Origin: Closterium sp. NIES-65 | Taxonomy: Eukaryota; Streptophyta; Zygnematophyceae; Desmidiales; Closteriaceae | Assembly (NCBI GenBank): GCA_948144175.1 | Contig: CANXME010002307.1 | Coordinates: forward strand, 2,005,001-2,069,000 | Direction: 5' to 3' | Length of the DNA: 64,000 nt | Shown here: positions 1-8,900 of the stretch, piece after piece | Position numbering within the stretch: position 1 is the stretch's first letter | How the letters are laid out: each line of letters opens with the position of its first letter | Notes under the pieces: model-generated | Seen by the model: only the letters and a program-made list of their open reading frames with translations | Told to the model about the DNA's origin: nothing | Database searches by the model: none | Translations under genes and position numbers: made by a program

Positions 1-223
1 AGTTTAAGTTGAAGGGCCCGATCGAGTGCCACGGGGCGCACGACGAGCAGGGCACCGTCGCGTGCCACGGGGCGCACGACGGGCAGATTTAGGGCACCGT
101 CGCGTGCCACGGGGCGCGCGACGGGCAGATAAGGAGTCAGACGCCCGGGGGCGGGACAATAAGAAAAAAAATTGCCACGCGCCCTAGGCGCGTGGCAATG
201 TTTTTTTTTTTTTTTTTTTTTTT
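1..223 (-). repeat. GC-rich leader fragment of a copia-type element
   Basis: This stretch is built from repeated GC-rich blocks around the words cgtgccacggggcgc and acgggcag. The same style of sequence occurs inside C1 (1500-1640) and C10 (52370-52440). The word gcgggacaataag at 151-163 recurs at the right edge of C10 near 52470, so this is probably the 5' leader of a related minus-strand element truncated by the window edge. No coding sequence is supported. Confidence 0.5.
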
Positions 224-224
224 T
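171..224. repeat. Perfect 13-bp hairpin followed by T24
   Basis: Positions 171-183 (attgccacgcgcc) and 187-199 are perfect inverted repeats with a 3-base loop. An A-rich run precedes them and 24 consecutive T residues (201-224) follow, so the outer A and T runs could extend the stem. The T run ends where the C1 3' LTR begins. It could be a junction filler, a slipped homopolymer or a small terminator-like structure; no function is claimed. Confidence 0.6.
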
Positions 225-338
225 GTAAGAAGGGGGTTGAACTAGCAGGAATGAGGATACAAATAGCAAACCCTAGAAGGGTTGTACTTGCTATAGAGCA
301 CCCCACTACAGGCTAGAACATAAGATAACATTCTGACA
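224..338 (-). repeat. C1 3' LTR (left copy)
   Basis: About 98 alignable bases match 1692-1819 with four substitutions. It ends ...attctgaca, followed directly by the polypurine tract shared with the other copia elements here. Its outer end is blurred by the T run at 201-224. Confidence 0.7.
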
Positions 339-1099
339 CACCCCCATAGCCAAAGTGGGGTGTAATCAGCAGAGTAAGCAAAGCAGTACAAGCTCAGGGT
401 GGATCACAATGTCACCACACATTCTGAGCACAAGTTCAAGAAGCAATAGTTTAGAGTTCACAATTATGAGCAAAGCTAGTGGTAGTCACAACGGGCAAGT
501 GAGGAGGTGGAGAGAGAGTGAGGGGAGAGGAGATAGGAGGCGACGGCTGCAGACACACGGGCAACAGTAGGCAGACTGGCACAGCGGCTACCGGGCGAAG
601 CCCCCGGAATACTGGAGTAACTGGCCCCGCGGCTAAAGTAGCGGCAGACGAGCAACGGACCCACGTGCGGCTGGCGTAGAAGTCTACAACTGGGCTACCG
701 GGCGATTGCCCCCGGACTACAGGTGCTGCAGGCGACACGACGGCAACCTCCGTGCAACTTCCCAAAACAGTCCCACCCCCCCTGACACACACCCGCTGCT
801 ACACCGCTAGCTCCACTCCCACGCACCCCCCCTTAAACCCTAAACCCCAGTCTCCCACACATCCACCCCCCTCAGCGACAGCTGCATCAGTGGGAGACGA
901 AGGAGGAGGAGGAGCAAAGGGAGGAATGAGGAAGTGCCACCCCCATACTCGCCACCCCCTGCTCGCCACCCCCAAACCCTAACACAGACAAGGTGGGATG
1001 GCGGGTAGGCAGGGTGGGATGGCGGCGCTCGCCCCCCTCCCCCAGGTAAATCCTCCCGTCGCCTGTCGAGGCGACCCTCGGGGGCCGCTTGGGGTCGGG

Positions 1100-1460
1100 G
1101 CGCAAGGAGGGCGGCGGGGCCACGGGTGTAGGGCGGCGGGGCCGCGACAGAAGGGCGGCGGGACCGCGAAGTGGGGCGGCGGGGCCGCGAACGTGGGGTA
1201 GCGGGGCCGCAAAGGAAGGCGGCGGGGCCGCGACGGTAGGCGACGGGGCCGCGAAGATAGGTGGCGGGGCCGCGACCGTAGGTGGCGGGGCCGCGAAGGT
1301 AGGTGGCGGGGCCGCGTAAGGTAGGGCGGCGGGACCGCGAAGGTAGGTGGCGGGGCCGCGTAAGGTAGGTGGCAGGGCCGCGCAAGGTAGGCGGCGGGGC
1401 CGCGACCGTAGGTGGCGGGGCCGCGAAGGTAGGCGGCGGGGCCGCGAAGGGTCCCCGTCG
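1100..1460. repeat. GC-rich tandem array in the C1 leader
   Basis: Units of about 22 bp of the form ggtggcggggccgcgaaggta repeat with small substitutions. The array creates long open frames on both strands (for example an Arg-Gly-Pro-Ala-Thr-Tyr repeat on the minus strand), which I treat as by-products of a repeat whose period is near a multiple of three. It occupies the position of the GC-rich leaders found before gag in C2, C3 and C4. Confidence 0.75.
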
Positions 1461-1691
1461 CTCGTCGCGGCGCCTCCAGAAGGCGACGCGGCGAACGACG
1501 GGGCAGAAGCCCGCCGCGCGCCTCGGGGCGCACAGCGGGCAGAGAACCGCCGCGCGCCTCGGGGCGCACGACGCGCAGAAAACAGCCGCGCGCCTCGGGG
1601 CGCACGGCGGGAAGAAAAAATGGCAGCGGAACAAGGAGGTGGTAACCCACCCACAGGATCGATCCAAGGGGATCGACCTGCTCTGATAGCA

Positions 1692-1819
1692 TGATAAAAT
1701 TAGAAGAAAGAAGAGGGTTGAACTAGTAGGAATGAGGATACAAATGGCAAACCCTAGAAGGGTTGTACTCGCTATAGAGCACCCCACTACAGGTTAGAAC
1801 ATAAGATAACATTCTGACA
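1692..1819 (-). repeat. C1 5' LTR (right copy)
   Basis: It runs tgataaaatt...attctgaca on the plus strand. The minus-strand primer-binding site follows immediately at 1691-1679, which fixes the inner end. The outer end abuts the Ty3/gypsy remnant at 1820. Confidence 0.7.
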
Positions 1820-2795
1820 AGGAGTATCCCATTTGTATGGTGTATCCTTTTTCCGTAGGTCGGTCAGTGGCGCTGCTATCTTAGCGTACTGCGGCACGAA
1901 CCTGTTGTAGTAGTTGGCAAAGCCTAGAAACTACTGCAACTCCTTTACGTTCTCCGGAACTTTCCACTTCTTGACGGCTTCGATCTTCCGCGGGTCTACA
2001 TGTACGCCCTCGGCACTCACTATGTCCCCAAGAAACTCCACCTTCTTCAGTGCGAAGTCACTCTTCGACAGCTTCACGTAGAACACTTATTTTCCCGTAG
2101 GATCTCGAACACCTTCCGCAAATGCTCCACGTGCTCCTTCATGTTCTTGGAGTAAATGAGGAAATCGTCCAGGTACACCACTACGCACTCATCCACCACG
2201 GGCCATAGGATATCATTCATCTCCGCCTGAAACGTTGCTGGTGCGTTGCAGAGTCCGAACGGCATCACCAAGTATTCATAGGAGCCGTATCTGGTAGGGA
2301 ACGCTGTCTTGTGGATCGAGTTGTCCGCCATCTTGATCTGCCAGTAACCCGACCGTAGGTCCAGCTTCGAAAAGACTGTTGCACCACGCAGTTGGTCCAG
2401 TAGGTCATCTATGCGCGGTATGGGATATTTGTTTTTAGCTGTCTGTTTGTTCAGTGCACGGTAGTCGATGCACATCCGTAAACTGCCGTCTAGTTTTGAA
2501 GTGAAAAGAACGGGTGCAGTGTAGGGAGAGGTGGATGGGCGGATCAGTTGTCTGTTCAGTAGACACTCTATCTGCTTCTTCATGTCTGTCAGTTATGTCG
2601 GACTTAGTCGGTATGGTGCACGTGAGACGGGTTTCGCACCTGGTTCCTCCACAATCTCGTGCTTGTGGGTGCGTGCTGGAGGTACGCCTGCGGGTAGGTC
2701 ATCGGGCACTATATCCTTGTACTGCTCCAAGACCTCCTTCACTGCTGCAGGTAGCTCTGTGTTTGGCTTCTCCTCCTCTGCTGCTGCCATAACTA
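1820..2795 (-). pseudogene. Gy1: Ty3/gypsy reverse transcriptase remnant
   Basis: Read on the minus strand from 2790 to 1820 this is the reverse transcriptase of a Ty3/gypsy retrotransposon. The pre-RT segment and the PYTAPV region come first, followed by the core with [26 protein letters not shown] and the catalytic YLDD near 2180. The thumb and the start of RNase H follow, with [11 protein letters not shown] near 1910-1940. The Ty3 signature separates it from the YVDD copia elements around it. It is broken by a frameshift near 2590, another near 2080 and an in-frame TAG after KELQ near 1940. No LTR, integrase or protease is visible, and C1 truncates it at 1819. Confidence 0.9.
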
Positions 2796-2849
2796 GTGCT
2801 AACTAATCCGTGTAACTCTCGTTCATTGTCCGTTCGAAACGTGCCACTG

Positions 2850-3335
2850 TCGTTTCAGGAACCCCCCTGCGGGACCCGCGAGGCGTGGCTCCTGCGCGTT
2901 GCGCCGCCCCAACCAGACCCGGGCGTCGCCCCCGCTCGTCGCCACGCCCCTGCGGGATCCGCGCGGCGTCGCCCCAACCCGCCACGGCGCCCTGCCCTAC
3001 CCCGCGCCCACCCTTTGGACGGCCACCCCTGCACCGCCCCGCAGCAGCTGCCGTCACAGCCTTACCTCGCCCTAGAGCAGCGGCCGTCGCGGACTGCCCC
3101 GCCCTGCAGCAGCTGTCGTCGTGGACTGCCCCGCCCTGCAGCACCTATCGTCGCGGCCCTGTCCCCGCCCTACACCAGCTGCCGTCGCGGCCCGGCCCCG
3201 CCCTGCACCAACTGCCGCGTAGCTCCCTACCGCGGTCGCGGCCCCGCCCTGCCGCTTTCGCGGCCCCGCCCTGCCACTGTAGCGGCCCCACCGTCGCCGC
3301 CGACGTGCGCCTGCCCTTCCCTTCACTGGTGAGCA
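2850..3335 (+). repeat. GC-rich leader of C2
   Basis: Imperfect repeats of the type gcggccccgccctgc with interspersed cagctgccgtcg make up the leader. It ends in ggtgagcactgcactgcccg, which resembles the C4 leader end at 22690-22705. It precedes the place where gag should start. Open frames across it on both strands look like repeat artefacts. Confidence 0.6.
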
Positions 3336-3439
3336 CTGCACTGCCCGCGCTGCTACCGCTACTACAACCGCTACTGCTGTTACTGTTGTTACTGCTACTA
3401 CTGCTGCTACTGCTGCTCCTGGTGTAGCCAGATGCAGCT

Positions 3440-5426
3440 CCAAGGCCGTCCGCGTGAGTCCCTCATGCCCCAGCAGCTTCGTGAGTGGTACGCTAGTCGG
3501 GGTTGTCGAGGTGGCCGTAGTGGGAGTTGCCCTGGAGTGGGTAGTTTGGGAGCTTCTGGTAGTGGCTAGGTGCAGCTGCAGTGTTGTCTGAGCGAGGCTC
3601 TTTCGCCCCAGCAGCTTCGTGAGTGGTACGCTCAGAGTAGAGGGTCGCTGAGTACTGCTCGCTGCCCGTATGTCATTCGCACGAGAGTCCGGACTGGTCA
3701 GCCTTGCGGGACGGTTAGTCACACAGAGTCCCGCTGCTTCACCCGTCTGAGCGACGCCTGGCGTACAGAGTTTGGCGACGACGCTGAGCTCCCCGACTGG
3801 CTGGAACTGCTTAGGCAAAGGGTAGAGATCTTTGTTCTTGACTATGATGCTATCCTCACTGCCATGTATGCATTGCCTACTAATGCTGAGGGTTCCTGTC
3901 ACCTGTGTGTGCCGCCTGACCCCGGTATCCAGTCTGCAACTGGTGAGGCTGCGGCTATAGGTGCTCGTGCGTCTCCTGCTCCAGGTGTTGGTGAGGCTGC
4001 TGCTCTAGGCGCTGGTGAGTCTACTACTCCAGGTGCTGGTGAGTCTGCTCTCTCTCGTGCTACGCCTGCTGCGGTCTTGCACACCTTCACCCTTGACTCG
4101 GGTGCTTCCCGGTCCTTCTTTCGAGACCGCACCACACTCATGCCGCTTAGTCGGCCGGTTGTAGTCTCCCTGGCAGACCCCTCTAGGGGTCCTGTTCTTG
4201 CCCACTACTCCACTATCCTAACGTGTCCGGCGGCCCCGTCTGGCTCCCTGTCAGGTCTTTACCTCCCCTCGTTCTCCACGAACTTGGTGAGTGGTGCTGA
4301 CCTGCAGGATGGGGGGGTTGACCAGTTCACTCCTGCTAGTCAGCGAGTGATCCACTGCACGTGTGCTCGGACGGGCCGACACTTGGCCACGTTTACCCGT
4401 CAGCCTCTACAGACTGACTACCGAGTCCCGCAAGGCTACTGTGTATGGTCGGGTAGCTGCGTCAGGTCAGGTGTTTGCTGAAGCGTCCAGGTCTGGTCCT
4501 GAGTCTGCCCCCTACTCGTGTCGTCTCCTGTCTCACCAGACTCTCCTCTGGCACCACCACCTTGGCCACCCCTCTCTGCCTCGTCTTCGAGGCATGGCCT
4601 CCCGTGTCTTTGTCTCTGGTCTCCCCCGGTCCCCCCCCCTTCCCCCGGGGCCTGCTCCTACCTGCGTTCCCTGCGTCGAGGGGCGGCAGCGCGCCGCTCC
4701 TCACTCCTCCGAGTTTCCTCCGACAGAGGCTCCACTGTAGACTCTCCCCATGGACGTGTGGGGCCCAGCCCGCGTCCGTGGACAGGGTCACGAGCGTTAC
4801 TTCCTGCTGGTGGTTGACGACTACTCGCGTTACACCACAATCTTCCCCTTGCACAGCAAGGGTGAGGTCACTAAGGTGTTGATGGAGTGGATCCGCGCAG
4901 CCCGTCTCCAGCTCAGAGAGAGGTTCGATTCGGACTTTCCTGTTCTGCGTCTGCACTCTTACAGAGGTGGAGATTTTTCCGCCGACCTTCTACGAGCCTT
5001 CTGTCGTGCGGAGGGCATCCACCAGACGTTCACGCTTCCGGCCTCTCCGCAGCAAAATGGGATTGCTGAGCGCCGCATTGGCATGGTCATGGACGTCGCT
5101 CGTACGTCCATGATCCATTCGGCTGCCCCCCATATTCTGTGGCCGTTTGCGGTTCATTACGCGGCGCATCAGATCAACCTTCAGCCACGGATCTCCATGT
5201 CGGAGACCTCCCTTGCTCTGCGGTGGACGGGAAAGGTTGGCGATGCGTCTACATTCCGTGTCTGGGGATCTTGAGCTTTCGTTCGCGACTTGTCTGCGGA
5301 CAAGCTGTCCTCCCGTGCTGCTCCCTGCGTCTTCCTTGGCTTCCCCCTTGACACGCCTGGTTGGCAGTTTTACCACCCAACCTCGCGCCGTGTTTTGTCC
5401 TCTCAGGACGTCACGTTTGACGAGTC
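3440..5426 (+). pseudogene. C2 polyprotein, Gag C-terminus to integrase (broken)
   Basis: In order: the LREWYA linker; a modified Gag zinc-finger region (CPYVIRTRVRTG, near 3660-3750); the aspartic protease LDSGASRSFF near 4095; GAG-pre-integrase with HHHLGHPSL and CVEGRQ (4540-4690); and the integrase core (4750-5274). The frame is disrupted by several shifts (for example near 4480), a TAG at 4738-4740 where sisters encode Gln, and a TGA in VWGS*AFVRD near 5272 where sisters have Arg. The second catalytic Asp of the integrase, in the HSDRGGEF motif of sisters, is Tyr here (4960-4962), so the enzyme would be dead even without the stops. Confidence 0.85.
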
Positions 5427-5553
5427 TGTTGAACAAGAATGAATGAACTAAGAGTGAAAATGAGTACAAGTGTCAAAACCTAGGAATGTGTACCCCCTAT
5501 AGGCTAACCCACTGTAGCCTAAACAACTACAACAACATATATAATGTTTGACA
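5427..5553 (-). repeat. C3 3' LTR (left copy)
   Basis: It runs tgttgaacaagaatg...atgtttgaca and is identical by eye to 12474-12600. The GAGTC duplication precedes it. Confidence 0.97.
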
Positions 5554-5911
5554 CACCCCCATAGGCGAAGTGGGGGAGAACTAGGGGTCACAAGACCAGT
5601 CAAGTAAAGCAAAACAAAGCAAGCTCAGGGTGGATCACAACGTCACCACACAATCCAAGCACAAGTGCAAGGCCACAAGGCCAGTTCACATGCAGGAGTA
5701 CAGATTTATATATATAAGACTAAACAAGCAAGAGCAGTGATATATATATGTAACAGTACAAAGAGGGTCAAGAGGAGAGCAAGTGAGGCAAGACAGACAC
5801 AAGACCCAGCTGGGTACAGCAGCGCTGATGATCACAAGGCGGAAGTGCCTTGGTGAAGACATCAGTAGTGTTGGCCTCAGAGGCCACGTACGCAAGTCGC
5901 AACTGACCACG

Positions 5912-8900
5912 CTACTGTAGCTCACGAGCAAGGAAGTAGCGGAGAAAAATGTGCTTTGTTCTGTGCTCCAGTCTCTGCTCCCGACACAAGGCCAGCATGG
6001 CCTTGTTGTCGATGTACAGGACTGGAGGAGAACGAGGCGGCTCTCCAAGGTCGGTCAGCAGGTAGGTGAGCCAGCGAAGCTCCTGAGCAGCCATGGCCCC
6101 TGCGTAGATCTCAGCCTCACAACTGGAGCCAAGAAAAGAAGACGAGCGAGTAGCCCGCCACGAAACAGAGCCGGAACCAAGGCTGAAGGTGTAACCCTGT
6201 GACGACCGCTGCGTAGCCTGGTCGTCAGCCCAAGAAGCGTCTGCGTGTCCAGTGAGGACCACTGGACTCCGCCCTCCAAGCACTAGCCCCATGCCCGACG
6301 TACTGCACAAGTAGCGCAACACCCTCTTCGCTGCAGCCATGTGCTCTGGTCGGTGTCTCCCAGGAGCAACATAGCGTGCAAGAATGCTAAGAGGGTATGC
6401 AAGGTCAGGTCGTGTGCAGGTCATCAGGTACATGAGAGAGCCAACAAGCTCTGGGTACGGGCCACTCGACTCTACGGACTCATCCGAAGGCAGAGCTGAG
6501 AGCGAGTGGCGAGTAGACAGAGGAGTGGCCTGAGGCGAGGAGTACGTGAAGCCGAAGCGCTGAAGGACCTGCTGCACCATGTGTGACTGAGTCAGGGTAA
6601 TGGTGCGGCGTGCTCTGTCCCGTGTGATCTGCAAGCCAAGGTAGCTGCGCAGTTCACCCAGGTCAGTGCACGTGTGTCTCTTCTACAGCTCGGACTTCAC
6701 GTAGGCGAGTCCAGTAGTGTCAGCTGTTGCAAAGACCAAGTCGTCGACGTACACGAGGATGTAGAACGGCGGCAGAGAGGTGTCGGTGCGCAGAAACAGC
6801 GACGGGTCGGCAGTAGACGGAGCGAACCCAAGAGCCGCAAGCGTAGTCCTCAGTGTGCCGTGCCACTCACGTGGCGCCTGGCGGAGACCGTAGACTAGAC
6901 GCCGGAGACTCCACTGGGTACCAGGAGGAAAAGACCCAGTGAAGCCAGGTGGGCGGCGCAGCCAGATCTCCTCGTGCAGGCTGCCCTGCAGGAAAGTTGT
7001 GCTGAAGTCGAGAGAGTGCAGCTCGTAGTCCCGGTGAGCAGCAACGTGCAGCAGTACCTGAAGAGTGGTCATCTTTGGGGTGGGGGAGAAGGTCTGAAAG
7101 TAGTCAACTCCCTGTCGCTGACATAAGCCACGAGCCACGTAACGCGCCTTGAAGACAGGCGGAGAACCCGGCGGCCGCTTCACCCTGAAGATCCACATGC
7201 CACTGACGATGTTCGCCCCAGGAGGGGGGACACCGTCAACGTAGTTGCCTGTGGACTTCCAGAAAGCCATCTCTGCATCCATAGCTGCCTGCCACTGAGA
7301 GGAGTAGGGACCCTCTATCGCCTCCGCGTAAGAGCGCGGAGTCGGGATGTCAAGTGCATCCGGGTCTCCCTCAGGGGTAGGCAGTACGGACACGAGATGA
7401 GGTGAAGCAGCTAACAGACACTGGAACTCCTCCTGCCTGTCCTCAAGGACGTCCGTGCCAAGGGCACACTCAACCCCGACGGACGGAGGACAGACAGACT
7501 CAGACTCAGCGACAAGACTAGCAGCGTAGTCTAAGCGACAGCGAGCAGCAAAGTCGACGAGCTCAGTAACGAGAGCAGACGCAGCAGTAGACTCGAAAGA
7601 AGGGTCAGTGACAACAGTAGCAAGGAGACGCGTGACAGTAGGACTGGCAGCACGAAGAGAGTCAGACTTAGGGTCGGCAAGAGCAGGAAGAGAGGACGTA
7701 GGAGGAGAAGGCAAAGGGGCACGCAGAGGAGCAGTAGACGGACGTAGAGACATCCGGTGCGTGCCAGGGGCAGGGGGAGGACGTTGGCGCGAGCTACGAG
7801 CACTAGCGCTAGCAGGACGGACAGGCGACGCAAGGCGAGACGCTGACTCACGACGCTCAGTGAGACTGCCAGTCGGACCAGTGTAAGGAGAAGGAGCAGG
7901 TAGTGGGTAGGCCGGCTGCAACTGTAACTGTGACGGGACAGGCTGTGAACACGCTAAGGGAGGAGGACCAGGAGGAGGCGAGAGACCAAGAACCTGCTGA
8001 AGGAGCGGAACGAAGTACGGCTGAGGGCGCGCGGCAACTCCAGACACAGCAGGGACAGCACCTGTACCCCCAGCGGCAGTACCAGAACCAGCAGCAGCTC
8101 CAACGCCCTGGTCCTCAGCACCAGCAGAGGCACCAACACCAGGGTCCACAGCACCTGCCGCAGCTCCAACGCCAGGGTCCGCAGCACCAGCCTCAGCCCC
8201 AACGCCCGGGTCATCAGCACCTCCAACCCTCGGGTCCGCAGCACCAGCAGCAGCTCCAACGCCAGGGTCTGCAGCACCAGCAGCAGCTCCAACGCCGGGT
8301 CTGTAGCACCAGGGGCAGCTGGGTCCGTGAGACGAGGCGCACCACTCCGAAGTGTGCAACGGTGCTCGTACCACTCACGGATCCGCGCACGAGAGGGGAG
8401 CTCCCGACTAGGAGGAGAAGTACCAGCCCCAGTCCCTGTAGTGCGCCTGGTCCCAGAGGTAACACCCCGGAGGCTACAGTACTGTAAGTACCACTCACGC
8501 AACTGCTCCGAGGAGAGGTCGCGTCCAGGTGTAGCACCCTCAGGCCCAGCACCGCAAGGCTCAGCACCCCCAGTCACCGCACCCCCAGGCTCAGCACCCC
8601 CAGGCTCAGTACCTCCGGTGTCCGCACCCACAGGCTCAACACCCCCAGAGTTTGCACCCCCCGGCTCACCACCCCCAGAGTCAGCACCCCCAGGCTTAGC
8701 ACCCCCAGTCTCCGCACCCCCAGGCTCAGCATCCCCAGCAGGACGAGAGTCAACAGCAACCTCAACAGGCGCGACCGTGTCTACCTGAGACACACCTGAG
8801 GGAGCGGCACCCTGAGGGGGGAGGGGGTCTACGACAGCAGCACCTGGCGCGAGGAAGAGAGGCGGGGGTGGGAGCGGGGCAGTGCGGTAGGGAAAGAGGC

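Larger units (their letters stand above)
224..1819 (-). mobile_element. C1: non-autonomous Ty1/copia-type LTR element
   Basis: A short direct repeat bounds the element at 224-338 and 1692-1819. On the minus strand the right copy is followed by tgctatcagagca (1691-1679), one mismatch from the initiator tRNA-Met binding site. A polypurine tract with ctatgggggtg lies next to the left copy. The roughly 1.35 kb interior has no gag or pol. It holds a GC-rich tandem array (1100-1460) and a stretch near 820-910 shared with C10 at 51660-51740. No matching target duplication flanks it: the left side is poly-T and the right side is aggag. It is probably a deletion derivative mobilised by related elements. 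Confidence 0.7.
2810..5426 (+). mobile_element. C2 (5' segment): old copia element, host of the C3 insertion
   Basis: C2 is a plus-strand copia element. This segment begins with a GC-rich leader (about 2850-3330) and ends in the post-integrase linker at GAGTC (5422-5426), where C3 is inserted. The sequence resumes in register at 12606 after the duplicated GAGTC, giving a DES|VPYYRLFPYR junction that matches uninterrupted sisters C4 and C6. No 5' LTR was found, and nearly all of the gag N-terminal region is deleted, since the leader runs almost directly into the LREWYA segment near 3480. Confidence 0.85.

Noticed and set aside
820..860. Telomere-type CCCTAAA repeats
   Set aside because: Only one to two units occur, and they recur inside C10, so they belong to the element.
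840..1787. A 315-codon minus frame with Arg-Gly-Pro-Ala-Thr-Tyr repeats
   Set aside because: It crosses a GC-rich tandem array and the C1 LTR, has no domain, and three overlapping frames are equally open.
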